Shown here: positions 8,440 to 17,738 of the stretch, in pieces
Numbering within the stretch: position 1 is the first letter of the stretch
Layout of the letters: the number at the start of each line of letters is the position of its first letter
Assembly (NCBI RefSeq): GCF_030758295.1
Contig: NZ_CP132335.1
Span: 2,580,412-2,644,411 of the forward strand
DNA: 64,000 nucleotides
Reading direction: 5' to 3'
Origin: Pararhizobium sp. IMCC21322
GTDB lineage: Bacteria > Pseudomonadota > Alphaproteobacteria > Rhizobiales > GCA-2746425
Translations under genes and position numbers: made by a program
Notes under the pieces: model-generated
What the model was told of the DNA's origin: nothing
The model's database searches: none
Seen by the model: only the letters and a program-made list of their open reading frames with translations

Positions 8440-9230
8440 GAGGCAACGTCTTGCAAGTCTTCTTCATCCACTTTCTGGATGGTTTCCTTCCAGTCTTCCT
8501 CACCATAAATTTTGGTCAACACATCTGGGGTCAGGCCTTCTGGCGGACCGTCAAACTGAACGACCCCGAAGCGCAGGCCGATGACACGTTGGACAAACAT
8601 CTGGGCCAGCGCCACATCGTGAATATTGATGATGGCAGCCAGGTCCCGTTCCTCGCACAACTCGCAAATCAAACGCATGATCTGGCGAGAGGTTTTTGGG
8701 TCAAGCGACGCAGTCGGTTCATCCACCAACAGCAGGGCAGGGTCCTGAATCAGCGCGCGGGCAATTCCGACACGCTGCCGTTGTCCGCCTGACAATTCGT
8801 CAGCGCGCTTATCCGCCATGGGCAGAAGGCCAACACGGTCCAGCAGGCGAAATGCTTCATCCACATCTTTTTGCGGGAATTTGCGAAAATAACTGCGCCA
8901 GAAGCCCACATAGCCAAGCCGTCCGGACAAGACATTTTCCATCACGGTCAGCCGCTCAACCAGTGCATATTCCTGAAAAATCATCCCCATCCTGCGCCGC
9001 TCGCGGCGTAATCCGCCAGCGCCAAGGGCGGTCAGTTCAACATCGTCCAGAATAGCCTTGCCTGATGATGGGGTCACCAAGCGGTTGATGCAGCGGATCA
9101 GTGTTGATTTTCCGGCACCCGAAGGGCCGATCAGGGCCACTACCTGACCACTGGGAATCTCCAAAGTTACATCAGTCAGCGCTTTATCGCCGGTGGGGTA
9201 GACTTTGGTAAGCTGTTCTAATTTGAGCAT
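8436..9230 (-). CDS. phnC: Phosphonate-type ABC transporter ATP-binding protein
   Basis: 264 residues. Walker [10 protein letters not shown] (35-43), signature [15 protein letters not shown], Walker [14 protein letters not shown], and a switch His in INIHD. The family couples ATP hydrolysis to PhnE. It lies 87 bases downstream of phnD, with an inter-gene hairpin between them. The exact substrate (phosphonate, phosphite or phosphate) cannot be decided from sequence alone, and no C-P lyase genes are in the window. Confidence 0.88.
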   Translation of the reverse strand: MLKLEQLTKVYPTGDKALTDVTLEIPSGQVVALIGPSGAGKSTLIRCINRLVTPSSGKAILDDVELTALGAGGLRRERRRMGMIFQEYALVERLTVMENVLSGRLGYVGFWRSYFRKFPQKDVDEAFRLLDRVGLLPMADKRADELSGGQRQRVGIARALIQDPALLLVDEPTASLDPKTSRQIMRLICELCEERDLAAIINIHDVALAQMFVQRVIGLRFGVVQFDGPPEGLTPDVLTKIYGEEDWKETIQKVDEEDLQDVAS

Positions 9231-9256
9231 AAATATCCCGTAAGGTGATACAATTA

Positions 9257-9290
9257 ACGGGTGCGCGTTTGGTCTGAAACACGCACCCGT
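9257..9290 (-). other. Inter-gene hairpin between phnD and phnC
   Basis: acgggtgcgcgttt (9257-9270) pairs with aaacacgcacccgt (9277-9290): 14 bp with one mismatch and a 6-base loop. Without a T-run on the minus strand it is more likely an mRNA-stabilising or attenuating element that raises binding-protein output over ATPase and permeases. Confidence 0.6.
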
Positions 9291-9317
9291 TCTATTGGCT
9301 TAGAAATTATCCAAAAA

Positions 9318-10319
9318 TCACTGACAGGAGTAGGAAACACCGTTGGCAGTATCAATTTTGCGGATAACATCCCAGAACTCAATGTAGGTCATTTCCAGGA
9401 ACTGGCCTTCATTGGATTTTTCAAACTCTTCCTGAAGGCTGGTACCTTCCCATTCAAAGCTGAAAAACGCTTCCCGAATTTTGGCTTGCAGATCTGGAGT
9501 CAGATTGTGAGCAACACCAAAGCCTGTCGTTGGGAAAGTCTGTGATTTGTAGATTGTTTTGACCTGCTCAGGTTTAATCACGTCGCGGCTGATCATCCGT
9601 TTCAGGACGGAGTTTGCGATCGACGCAGCAGGATAATCCTTGTTGGCAACACCAAGAATGGAATTGTCATGCTTGCCGGAAAAAGCCGGTTCAAAATCAC
9701 GCTCGGCTTCCATATCGAAGTCGGCTTTCAGGATGGCACTGGGTGCTTTAAAGCCTGAATTCGAAGTTGGTGAAGTGAAGGCGAGTTGCTTGCCTTTGAT
9801 GTCTTCCACCTTATCAATGCCGGAACCCGGATAGGTGATGATTTCCATTTCATAACCAAAATTACCGTCCTTGGACGCCATGATGGTGAATGGATTGAAG
9901 CCGGCACAATTCACTGCCAGAGGATTTGAACCCGTGTTGAAACCAGCAATATGCAGGCGCCCGGAACGCATGGCTTCAATCTGTGCAGCGTTGGACTGAA
10001 CAGGGAAGAACAACGTTTTCTTGCCGGTAACAGCTTCAAGATGCGTCAGGAAATCCGCCCAGGCTTCTTTGTAAACTGCAGGATCTTCAACTGGAGTATA
10101 GGCAAAAATCAGCGTATCGGGATCAGCCAGCTTGGACGCATCTGTTGGTGTGTCAGCCAGAAGGTCCCCGTCACGATCGCAATATCGCTCATCCAGAGTG
10201 CCGCGAGGGCAGTCTTCCACATGGGAAGCCGCGAATGATGTTGGAACCGCACCCAACATCAAAGCAACAGTTCCTACCAGAGCAGCGCAGCTGCCCATCA
10301 GTCGCTTACTTAATTTCAT
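9318..10319 (-). CDS. phnD: Phosphonate/phosphate-type ABC transporter substrate-binding protein
   Basis: 333 residues from the ATG at 10319, chosen over an upstream in-frame start because AAGGAGAACGGG precedes it and a signal peptide (to about SFAAS) follows at once. The mature protein begins with an acidic Cys-containing stretch (CPRGTLDERYCDRDGDLLAD) usual in alphaproteobacterial PhnD, then LIFAYTPVEDP, SGRLHIAGFNTGSN and TSPTSNSGFKAP, which line the oxyanion site in the family. First gene of the operon. No convincing Pho box was found in 10320-10464, so control by phosphate is not shown. Confidence 0.87.
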   Translation of the reverse strand: MKLSKRLMGSCAALVGTVALMLGAVPTSFAASHVEDCPRGTLDERYCDRDGDLLADTPTDASKLADPDTLIFAYTPVEDPAVYKEAWADFLTHLEAVTGKKTLFFPVQSNAAQIEAMRSGRLHIAGFNTGSNPLAVNCAGFNPFTIMASKDGNFGYEMEIITYPGSGIDKVEDIKGKQLAFTSPTSNSGFKAPSAILKADFDMEAERDFEPAFSGKHDNSILGVANKDYPAASIANSVLKRMISRDVIKPEQVKTIYKSQTFPTTGFGVAHNLTPDLQAKIREAFFSFEWEGTSLQEEFEKSNEGQFLEMTYIEFWDVIRKIDTANGVSYSCQ

Positions 10320-10530
10320 CCCGTTCTCCTTGCTTTTCTTTTTTTGATAATAGTTTATTAGTCGGTTAAATAATTCTTTGCAATCAGCGAGTCGTTTTTG
10401 GCAGTAGCAAAAACACATTTCTGGCTAAGCAATTCGACCTATACCACCGGGCCACGTCAGTCCGATGACGTTTGTTTTTTTTCGTCACAGAATCGCTGTA
10501 CACCCTGAAAATCAAAGGAATCCAAAGATA

Positions 10531-10968
10531 ATGCCTCGTGGCACCCAAACCCAGATGGCCGCTCTCCCACTCAGACTATCAGATAGTGGAGACTGGCGCA
10601 TTCTCATGATCACCTCACGCGATACAGGGCGTTGGGTACTGCCTAAAGGCTGGCCCATGAAGGGCAAAAAACTGCATCAGGCAGCTGAACAGGAAGCCCT
10701 GGAAGAAGCGGGCGTCATAGGGCAAATCTCGAAGGAGCCTATCGGTGTCTACCACTATCTGAAACGCATTGAAGATGGTGCAGATATCCCGTGCGAGGTG
10801 GTGCTGTATCCAATGCGGGTTACAAAGTTGCTGCGCCGTTGGCCCGAGCGTAACGAACGCAAACGGAAATGGTTTTCCGCCAATGGTGCCGCGAAGCGGG
10901 TTATGGAAGACGATCTGAAGGACCTTCTGGTTTCCATCAAGCAGAACCCGAAAAAGCTGGGTATTTAG
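10531..10968 (+). CDS. Nudix hydrolase, diphosphoinositol-phosphatase-like
   Basis: 145 residues from ATG 10531, chosen because AAAGGA lies upstream and an extra N-terminal segment would be atypical. The Nudix box spans 40-62. The metal-binding glutamates E55, E58 and E59 and G61 are present, but the usual first Glu is Lys46 and the usual Arg is Gln54. This pattern is common in the short alphaproteobacterial DIPP-like Nudix family. It would hydrolyse a nucleoside diphosphate linked or polyphosphate compound in the cytosol. The substrate is unknown. Monocistronic by spacing. Confidence 0.85.
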   Translation: MPRGTQTQMAALPLRLSDSGDWRILMITSRDTGRWVLPKGWPMKGKKLHQAAEQEALEEAGVIGQISKEPIGVYHYLKRIEDGADIPCEVVLYPMRVTKLLRRWPERNERKRKWFSANGAAKRVMEDDLKDLLVSIKQNPKKLGI

Positions 10969-11173
10969 GTCCTTTTTCCAGCCCTTTGACCCGGATAGGT
11001 AAAACTTGTTGGAGCGGAGAGATCTGCCACCGACGCGTGGCGCTGTTGTTGCTTGAGACCATGTCGCTGATTGGCACATGAATTCAAGTCAGCCCGATTG
11101 AGGAATGACCGGAACTGTTATACAAGTTCCTTCCAACTCGTTCGAGCTCCAAGTTAAACCAATAGAGACATTT

Positions 11174-12598
11174 ATGACCCCAAGTGATTCAAATAGCGCG
11201 GAAATCGGCCTGATCGGCCTTGGCACAATGGGAGCCAGTCTTGCTCTGAATATTGCTGAGAAGGGATTCCCGATCGCAGTCTTCAACAGGACGACATCCA
11301 AGACGGATGAGTTCTACGCCAATGCAGGCGATCTCGCTGAGCGCGTTGTTCCAACCGAAACACTTGAGCAGTTCGTTGCGGCCATAAAAGCACCGCGCGC
11401 CATCATTCTGATGGTCCCGGCTGGTGATGCCGTTGATCAGCAAATCGCCGCTTTGCGCCCCCTGCTGGACAAGGATGATTTGATCATCGACGCGGGCAAT
11501 GCAAATTTCCACGACACCAACAAACGCGCTGCAGATGCCAAAGAGGCCGGTGTGCCCTTTATCGGCATCGGTGTGTCCGGCGGTGAAGAAGGTGCGCGCC
11601 ACGGTCCGTCCATTATGGGCGGCGGTCCAAAACCGGCATGGGATCGCGTCGCCCATATTCTGGAAGCAATTTCTGCAAAATATGAAGACACGCCTTGCGC
11701 CACATGGATGGGTGAGGGCGGTGCCGGCCATTTCGTCAAGGCCGTTCACAACGGCATTGAATATGCGGACATGCAGATGATTGCCGAAGTCTATGGCATT
11801 ATGCGCGATGGTTTTGGAATGGACGCGGCGAAAGTCGGCGAGGTGTTCGACACCTGGAACGCAGGCACGCTGAAATCCTATCTGATCGAGATTTCCGCAG
11901 CTGTTGCCAAAGCCAATGATGCGAAATCCGGTGGCCCCCTTCTGGATATTATTCTCGACAAGGCTGGACAGAAGGGCACAGGTCGCTGGACAGTGATTGA
12001 AGCTCAGCATCTGGGCGCACCCATCACTGCCATTGATGCAGCCGTTGCCGCGCGCAATCTGTCTTCAAGACTGGAAGAGCGCAAAGCCGGAGAAGCAATC
12101 TTTGGCGCTGCGCCGAAAAGCCTGAGCACAGAAGCATTGTCCACTGAATCGCTGGAAATGGCGCTGATTGCCGGCAAGATTGTCTGTTATGCACAAGGGT
12201 TCCAACTGCTGCGTACGGCATCTGAAAACTTCGATTGGTCATTGCCCCTGCCGGATGTGGCACGGGTCTGGCGTGAAGGCTGTATCATCCGCTCCACGAT
12301 GTTGAATGATATGGCGGACGCTCTGACAGAAAACGCTGATCAGAACCTGATGTTTGCACCGTATTTCTCGCAGAAACTGGTCGAGACCGAAGGCAGCCTG
12401 AGACGTGTTGTCGCCGCTGGTGCCTTGCATGGATTGCCGCTTCCGGCGCTGAGCAACGCATTGTCCTATTTCGATATGATGAGGACAGGCCGCTCGACCG
12501 CGAATATGATCCAGGGTCAACGCGATTTCTTTGGTGCCCATTCTTTCGAGCGACTGGATTCAGAAGGCAGTCACCACGGCCCATGGAAGCAGGGCTGA
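11174..12598 (+). CDS. gnd: 6-phosphogluconate dehydrogenase, decarboxylating
   Basis: 474 codons with an N-terminal NADP-binding fold (GLIGLGTMGASLALNIAEKG), the substrate loop GVSGGEEGARHGPSIMGGG and the catalytic helix GGAGHFVKAVHNGIEYADMQ containing the key Lys. It oxidises and decarboxylates 6-phosphogluconate to ribulose 5-phosphate in the pentose phosphate pathway. Length (about 473 residues) matches full-length Gnd. The ATG at 11174 is preferred over an in-frame GTG-like start further up because it sits just before the Rossmann fold. It stands alone between the Nudix gene and the zinc transporter. Confidence 0.95.
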   Translation: MTPSDSNSAEIGLIGLGTMGASLALNIAEKGFPIAVFNRTTSKTDEFYANAGDLAERVVPTETLEQFVAAIKAPRAIILMVPAGDAVDQQIAALRPLLDKDDLIIDAGNANFHDTNKRAADAKEAGVPFIGIGVSGGEEGARHGPSIMGGGPKPAWDRVAHILEAISAKYEDTPCATWMGEGGAGHFVKAVHNGIEYADMQMIAEVYGIMRDGFGMDAAKVGEVFDTWNAGTLKSYLIEISAAVAKANDAKSGGPLLDIILDKAGQKGTGRWTVIEAQHLGAPITAIDAAVAARNLSSRLEERKAGEAIFGAAPKSLSTEALSTESLEMALIAGKIVCYAQGFQLLRTASENFDWSLPLPDVARVWREGCIIRSTMLNDMADALTENADQNLMFAPYFSQKLVETEGSLRRVVAAGALHGLPLPALSNALSYFDMMRTGRSTANMIQGQRDFFGAHSFERLDSEGSHHGPWKQG

Positions 12599-12638
12599 CG
12601 CTGCCCGTATCAACAGGTCACCAAACGCTCTTTCTTGC

Positions 12639-12653
12639 GTAACATTATAACAT
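12639..12653. promoter_or_regulatory. Candidate Zur box upstream of znuC
   Basis: gtaacattataacat lies about 50 bases before znuC; its complement reads ATGTTATAATGTTAC, close to the AT-rich imperfect palindrome bound by Zur in alphaproteobacteria. zur itself is the last gene of this operon, so autoregulation would follow. The match is imperfect. Confidence 0.4.
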
Positions 12654-12701
12654 ATGTGATAAGTCGCGACCCTGTCGCACTTATCCGGTGGCCTGTCAAA
12701 A

Positions 12702-13544
12702 GTGACAATTTCGCAAAATCCAATTGCATCCCTTAGCAATGCAGGCGTGTATCGCGACAGCAAATGGCTGGTTCGCGGTATTGAATTTGACATTCAGCGC
12801 GGCGAGATCGTGACCCTGATCGGACCGAACGGGTCCGGCAAGTCCACAACGGCCAAAATGGTTCTTGGTTTGCAGAAGCCGAGTGAGGGCAAGGTGACCC
12901 GGCTGCCTGGCCTTTGCGTTGGTTATGTCCCACAAAAGCTACATATTGACTGGACGTTACCGCTGACGGTGCGCCGGTTGATGACACTGACAACCCGCCT
13001 CAGGGCCGCGGATATAGCTCAGGCTTTGGAACGAACCGGCATTGCCCATCTGGCAGCCGCAGAGGTGCGTCATCTGTCTGGGGGAGAGTTTCAGCGCGCT
13101 ATGCTGGCCCGTGCCATTGCCCGCAAACCGGATCTGCTGGTGTTGGATGAGCCGGTGCAAGGCGTCGATTTTACAGGCGAACTGGCACTCTATGAATTGA
13201 TTTCGAGCATCCGCAACGAACTGGGATGTGGCATCCTGCTGATTTCCCATGATCTTCACGTGGTGATGGCCGCCACCGACCAGGTGATCTGCCTGAACGG
13301 CCACGTGTGTTGCAAGGGCACACCAGGCGCAGTTGCGGAAAGCCCTGAATATCTAAAGCTGTTCGGTGCGCGCGCATCATCAGGTCTTGCGGTCTATCAG
13401 CATCATCACGACCATACCCATCTGCCCGATGGCACCGTGCGGCATGCAGATGGAACAGTGACGGAGCACTGCCACCCGGATGATGGTCATCACGACCATG
13501 AGGCCGACGAACCCAAGACAAGGGATGATTCGTCACATGCTTGA
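12702..13544 (+). CDS. znuC: Zinc ABC transporter ATP-binding protein with His-rich tail
   Basis: 280 residues from a GTG start. Walker A GPNGSGKST (about 41-49), signature LSGGEFQRA, Walker B LLVLDEPVQGVD, switch His in LISHD. The last 50 residues are rich in His, Asp and Glu (HHHDHTHLPDG, HCHPDDGHHDHE), a zinc-binding or sensing tail found in many alphaproteobacterial ZnuC proteins. It energises zinc import with ZnuB. The gene overlaps znuB by 8 bases. No znuA is adjacent. Confidence 0.9.
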   Translation: MTISQNPIASLSNAGVYRDSKWLVRGIEFDIQRGEIVTLIGPNGSGKSTTAKMVLGLQKPSEGKVTRLPGLCVGYVPQKLHIDWTLPLTVRRLMTLTTRLRAADIAQALERTGIAHLAAAEVRHLSGGEFQRAMLARAIARKPDLLVLDEPVQGVDFTGELALYELISSIRNELGCGILLISHDLHVVMAATDQVICLNGHVCCKGTPGAVAESPEYLKLFGARASSGLAVYQHHHDHTHLPDGTVRHADGTVTEHCHPDDGHHDHEADEPKTRDDSSHA

Positions 13545-14364
13545 TGATTTTTTTGTGCGCGCTTTGATCGCTGGCATTGGGGTGGCTTTGATTGCCGGTC
13601 CGCTGGGTTGCTTTATCGTGTGGCGGCGTCTGGCCTATTTTGGCGACACGCTGGCCCATGCGGCTTTGTTAGGGGTCGCATTGGCGTTTTTGCTTGAGGT
13701 GAATATCACCGCGACCGTGTTTTTCGTGTCAGCTTCGGTCGCGATATTGCTGTTGCTGCTCCAGAAAAAAGCAAGCCTGTCATCAGATGCGTTGCTGGGG
13801 CTGCTGTCGCATTCCTCATTGGCACTTGGCCTGGTTGTACTCGCTTTTATGGGCTCGGTGCGCTTTGATTTGATGGGGTTGTTGTTTGGTGACATTCTCT
13901 CGGTTTCCAAGGGAGATATCGCCCTGATTTATGGCGGTGGATTGGCCGTTCTTTTGGTGTTGGCGGCGGTTTGGCGACGTCTGTTTGCCGCAACTGTCAG
14001 CCCCGAACTTGCGGAAGCTGAGGGCATGCGCCCTGACATTGCCAATATTGTTTTCATGCTCCTGATGGCCATGGTCATTGCCATCGCGATGAAAATTGTT
14101 GGCGTATTGCTGATTACAGCTTTGCTGATTGTACCTGCAGCAACAGCGCGCAGATTTGCAGCAGGCCCTGAACAAATGGCAGTCCTGTCTGCATTGATCG
14201 GAGCGGTTGCCGTGATTGGCGGTCTGTCAGGATCTTTGCGGTGGGACACGCCATCGGGGCCCTCTATTGTTGTTGCCGCTTCGCTACTGTTTATTCTCAG
14301 CCTGTCATCTGGTATCCGCAGGTTCACAAACCGCTCAGAAACAAGGGAAGGGCCGCTGAAATGA
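13537..14364 (+). CDS. znuB: Zinc ABC transporter permease
   Basis: 275 residues from the ATG at 13537; an ATG at 13525 is possible but leaves almost no room for the AAGGG ribosome site. Eight or so membrane helices. The sequences GCFIVWRRLAYFGDTLAHAALLG and LLITALLIVPAATAR are typical of the ABC-3 metal permease family. It forms the zinc channel with ZnuC. It overlaps both neighbours, so znuC-znuB-zur is a tight operon. Confidence 0.92.
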   Translation: MLDDFFVRALIAGIGVALIAGPLGCFIVWRRLAYFGDTLAHAALLGVALAFLLEVNITATVFFVSASVAILLLLLQKKASLSSDALLGLLSHSSLALGLVVLAFMGSVRFDLMGLLFGDILSVSKGDIALIYGGGLAVLLVLAAVWRRLFAATVSPELAEAEGMRPDIANIVFMLLMAMVIAIAMKIVGVLLITALLIVPAATARRFAAGPEQMAVLSALIGAVAVIGGLSGSLRWDTPSGPSIVVAASLLFILSLSSGIRRFTNRSETREGPLK

Positions 14365-14786
14365 ATCAAACCGGATCAACTGAAAAGCCCCTGACCAAGA
14401 ATCAGGAACTGGTATTCGGAGCTCTGACGCGAACAGAAGAGCCCCAAAGCGCCTATACATTGCTGGACAGGCTGCGCGCCGACGGATTGCGCGCGCCTTT
14501 GCAGATTTATCGGGCTCTGGAGAAATTGATCGATCTGGGATTGGTCCATCGTCTGGAATCGCTCAACGCGTTTGTCGCCTGCAGTCATCCCACATGCTCT
14601 GACCACACCACAGTTGCGTTTGCGATCTGTGATGATTGTGGGCTGGTTGATGAAGTTGCAGATGAACGGCTTACCTCGAATCTTAAAGAGGTGGCGGATG
14701 ATTATCGCTTTGCCTTGAAACAGTCCATTGTTGAACTGCGTGGAACATGTAAGGACTGCGCCACAAGACCGGTAAATCCGCAGTAA
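14361..14786 (+). CDS. zur: Zinc uptake regulator, Fur family
   Basis: 141 residues from ATG 14361, overlapping the znuB stop (ATGA). N-terminal winged helix (about 15-75, LLDRLRADGLRAPLQIYRALEKL), then the metal-binding dimer domain with C-x2-C pairs (CDDC and CKDC), plus ACSHPTCSDHTTVAF. When zinc is plentiful the family represses zinc uptake genes, here most likely its own operon. A regulatory Zur rather than Fur is indicated by the znu context. Confidence 0.9.
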   Translation: MNQTGSTEKPLTKNQELVFGALTRTEEPQSAYTLLDRLRADGLRAPLQIYRALEKLIDLGLVHRLESLNAFVACSHPTCSDHTTVAFAICDDCGLVDEVADERLTSNLKEVADDYRFALKQSIVELRGTCKDCATRPVNPQ

Positions 14787-14828
14787 TCTGGCCGGAAGCA
14801 ATGCAACATCACAGGGAGAATTGGTAGT

Positions 14829-15809
14829 TTGAGAGTTTTGATATTGGGCGGCGCCGGAATGGTCGGTCAGAAACTTGTCGGCCGGTTGGTCGCGGATGGT
14901 TTGGTCGCTGGCACAATCAGCGAGCTGATTCTTCATGATGTTGTCGCGGCAGCAAAACCCGAAGCGTCTTTCCCGGTGACAGCACTGGTTGGCAATCTTG
15001 CCGATCCCGATGAAGCCAGGAAACTGGCCGGGTTGAAACCGGACATCATTTTTCACCTGGCGGCCATTGTGTCTGGCGAAGCAGAGCAGAATTTCGTCAA
15101 GGGCTGGGACATCAATGCACGTGGCACTTGGTGGTTACTGGAAGCGTTGCGCGAAGAAACCGAGGCCAGTGAACAGGCCTATTGTCCCAAACTTGTTTTC
15201 ACCTCCTCAATCGCCGTCTTCGGCGCACCTTTTCCAGACAAGATCACTGATGAATTTCTGACGGCACCGCAAACTTCCTATGGTGCTCAAAAGGCTATGA
15301 CGGAATTGCTGATCAATGATTACAGCCGCAAAGGCTTGATTGACGGTATTTCAATCCGCCTGCCGACCATTTGTGTGCGTCCGGGCAAGCCGAATCTGGC
15401 GGCGTCTTCCTTCTTTTCCGGTATCATTCGCGAGCCCTTGAATGGGCAGGAAGCTATTTTACCGGTGCCGGACACTGTGCGTCACTGGCATGCCTCTCCA
15501 CGCTCTGCAGTTGGTTTTCTGGTTCATGCAGTCAATATGGATACAACATCATTGGGCGCACGACGTGCATTGAACATGCCCGGCGTATCCTGCACCGTGG
15601 CGGAACAAATTGACGCACTTCGCGTCATAGCCGGTTCTGATGCAACCAAGCTGATCCGCCGGGAACCCAACGATACCATTATGAACATTGTGAAAACCTG
15701 GGCTCAGGACTTCGCGCCGGAGCGCGCCCTGGCGCTTGGTTTCACAGCAGAAACCAGTTTTGATGAAATCATCAAAATCTACATCTCTGAAGAACAGCCG
15801 GGGACATAA
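14829..15809 (+). CDS. denD: NAD-dependent epimerase/dehydrogenase, D-erythronate dehydrogenase-like
   Basis: 326 residues from a TTG start preceded by AGGGAGAA. Extended short-chain dehydrogenase fold: nucleotide motif GGAGMVGQK at the N-terminus, the catalytic Tyr-Lys pair in SYGAQKAM, and RLPTICVRPGKPN downstream. It resembles DenD, which oxidises D-erythronate at C2 during four-carbon sugar-acid breakdown. The next genes (UxaA-family dehydratase, beta-hydroxyacid dehydrogenase, DMT transporter) also fit sugar-acid metabolism, although the kinase and decarboxylase expected for the known erythronate route are absent here. The symbol is by similarity; the substrate could be another aldonate. 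Confidence 0.7.
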   Translation: MRVLILGGAGMVGQKLVGRLVADGLVAGTISELILHDVVAAAKPEASFPVTALVGNLADPDEARKLAGLKPDIIFHLAAIVSGEAEQNFVKGWDINARGTWWLLEALREETEASEQAYCPKLVFTSSIAVFGAPFPDKITDEFLTAPQTSYGAQKAMTELLINDYSRKGLIDGISIRLPTICVRPGKPNLAASSFFSGIIREPLNGQEAILPVPDTVRHWHASPRSAVGFLVHAVNMDTTSLGARRALNMPGVSCTVAEQIDALRVIAGSDATKLIRREPNDTIMNIVKTWAQDFAPERALALGFTAETSFDEIIKIYISEEQPGT

Positions 15810-15917
15810 GTAAGAGACAGTAACTTTGAGCGGATAGCGCCGTTCTCGGAGTTCATAATTTTCTTACCAGGAGATCTCATCTTTACGATGGTCATTTGCC
15901 GCCCAGTGCAATAAAAC

Positions 15918-15929
15918 TGGTATGCTAGT
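15918..15929. promoter_or_regulatory. Possible GntR-type operator before the dehydratase gene
   Basis: tggtatgctagt lies within the 295-base gap before the UxaA-family gene. It resembles the TGGTATnCCA-type sites of FadR/UxuR-subfamily regulators seen at hexuronate genes, but no GntR gene is in the window and the match is partial. Confidence 0.2.
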
Positions 15930-16104
15930 CTGTTGGCGGACACATCTTTTCTCGCTGTCAGCCATTATGGCCCGCGGGAAATCGGATCGCTGTCAGCAGA
16001 TTGGTTAAGTCAGGAAACATGCCTGCGGATCATCAACGCAGCAACTCTAAACACACCTAAACACGGGGCGTCTGAAGCGCTCCGGTGCGCCTAAGGAATT
16101 TACT

Positions 16105-17616
16105 ATGTCGGATTTCATCCGCCTTGACGCCGCAGATAATGTGGTCACCGTCACCAAGCCAACAGAGGCTGGTCAACAGATCGAAAACACCGAAACCGGG
16201 TCTTTGGTGCCGCGCGGGCACAAGGTTGCTACGGTTCACATAAAGTCAGGTGAAGCGGTTCGCAAATACAATCAGATCATTGGCTATGCGTCAGAGGATA
16301 TTCCGCCGGGGACGCATGTGCACACCCAGAATATCGAGTTCCGCAATACACAGGCCGATTATGAATTTTCGACGGACCTGCGCCCAGTTGAGCCGGTAGC
16401 AGAGAGTGCGCGTGATACCTTTATGGGATATCGCCGCAGCAACGGAAAAGTCGGCACCCGAAACTATATTGCCATTCTGACCTCCGTGAATTGCTCGGCT
16501 ACTGCAGCACGCAGAATCGCTCAGGCATTTGGCCCCGAAGAATTGGCAGACTATCCGAATGTCGATGGTGTCGTGGCCTTCGTCCACGGAACCGGATGCG
16601 GCATGGCGGGCGATGGCGAAGGCTTTGATGCATTGCAGCGGGTCATGTGGGGCTATGCGCGCCACCCGAACCACGCTGGTGTTCTGATGGTCGGCCTTGG
16701 CTGCGAGATGAACCAGATCGAGTGGCTCCTGGAAGCCATGGGTATTCAGAGCGGACCATTGTTCCATGCCATGAACATTCAGGATGTCGCCGGCCTGCAG
16801 AAAACCGTCGACATTGGCATTGAAAAAGTCCGCGCCATGTTGCCGGAAGCCAACAAATTTCAGCGGGAGCCTTGCCCGGTCTCTGAATTGTGTGTGGCCT
16901 TGCAATGTGGCGGATCAGATGCCTGGTCGGGCATTACTGCAAATCCAGCTTTGGGTTATGCCTGTGATCTTCTGGTAGCGCAGGGCGGGACAGGTGTTCT
17001 GGCTGAAACGCCGGAAATTTATGGTGCCGAACACCTTTTGACCCGCCGTGCGGTCGACGAGAAAACAGGAAAGAAACTGGTCAATCTCGTGCGCTGGTGG
17101 GAAGATTACACGGCGCGCAACAAGGGCTCCATGGACAACAATCCAAGCCCGGGAAACAAAAAGGGCGGTTTGACCACCATCCTGGAAAAATCACTGGGAG
17201 CTGCCGCAAAGGGCGGTACGACGCCGCTGATGGGTGTCTATCGCTATGGCGAACCGGTTACGGCCAAGGGGTTCACCTTTATGGATTCACCCGGCTATGA
17301 TCCGGCTTCCGTAACCGGCCAGATAGCGTCCGGTTGCAATCTGGTTGCGTTCACGACGGGCAGGGGATCTGCCTTTGGTTCCAAACCATCCCCATGCATC
17401 AAAATTGCCACCAATTCTCAAATGTACGAACGCATGACCGGGGATATGGACGTCAATGCCGGTGAAATGCTGCTGGATGGGGTTAGCCTGGAACAGAAGG
17501 GCCGCGAAATTTACGAACTCCTCATTCGCGTTGCTTCTGGCGAGCAATCGAAATCAGAAGCGCAGGGCCTGGGCGATTACGAATTTGTGCCGTGGCAAAT
17601 TGGCGCGACCATGTAG
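16105..17616 (+). CDS. UxaA/GarD-family sugar-acid dehydratase
   Basis: 503 residues, with AAGGA upstream of ATG 16105. The first 95 residues form the SAF-like domain (GQQIENTETGSLVPRGHKVA, YNQIIGYASEDIPPGTHVH). The main domain from about 105 (GYRRSNGKVGTRNYIAIL) has conserved Cys residues (SVNCSAT, GTGCGMAG, LGCEMNQ) and LQCGGSDAWSG, matching altronate/galactarate dehydratases, iron-dependent enzymes that remove water from sugar acids to give 2-keto-3-deoxy acids. Full length, single polypeptide. The exact substrate is undetermined. Confidence 0.88.
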   Translation: MSDFIRLDAADNVVTVTKPTEAGQQIENTETGSLVPRGHKVATVHIKSGEAVRKYNQIIGYASEDIPPGTHVHTQNIEFRNTQADYEFSTDLRPVEPVAESARDTFMGYRRSNGKVGTRNYIAILTSVNCSATAARRIAQAFGPEELADYPNVDGVVAFVHGTGCGMAGDGEGFDALQRVMWGYARHPNHAGVLMVGLGCEMNQIEWLLEAMGIQSGPLFHAMNIQDVAGLQKTVDIGIEKVRAMLPEANKFQREPCPVSELCVALQCGGSDAWSGITANPALGYACDLLVAQGGTGVLAETPEIYGAEHLLTRRAVDEKTGKKLVNLVRWWEDYTARNKGSMDNNPSPGNKKGGLTTILEKSLGAAAKGGTTPLMGVYRYGEPVTAKGFTFMDSPGYDPASVTGQIASGCNLVAFTTGRGSAFGSKPSPCIKIATNSQMYERMTGDMDVNAGEMLLDGVSLEQKGREIYELLIRVASGEQSKSEAQGLGDYEFVPWQIGATM

Positions 17617-17738
17617 CGCAACGACAAAATTTCAATCCGGAACCTGTTGAACGACAGCAGATCGATCACATCAGGCGGATTTCGCACCAGAATCATTCTA
17701 TCAACGCAATCAAATAAGCATTTGATAAAAGGAAGAAA

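Noticed and set aside
10320-10418. 33-residue N-terminal extension of PhnD
   Set aside because: It would hide the signal peptide, is Lys/Tyr-rich and lacks a ribosome site; ATG 10319 has AAGGAG.
10320-10464. Pho box upstream of phnD
   Set aside because: I looked for CTGTCAT-type direct repeats and found none good enough to report.
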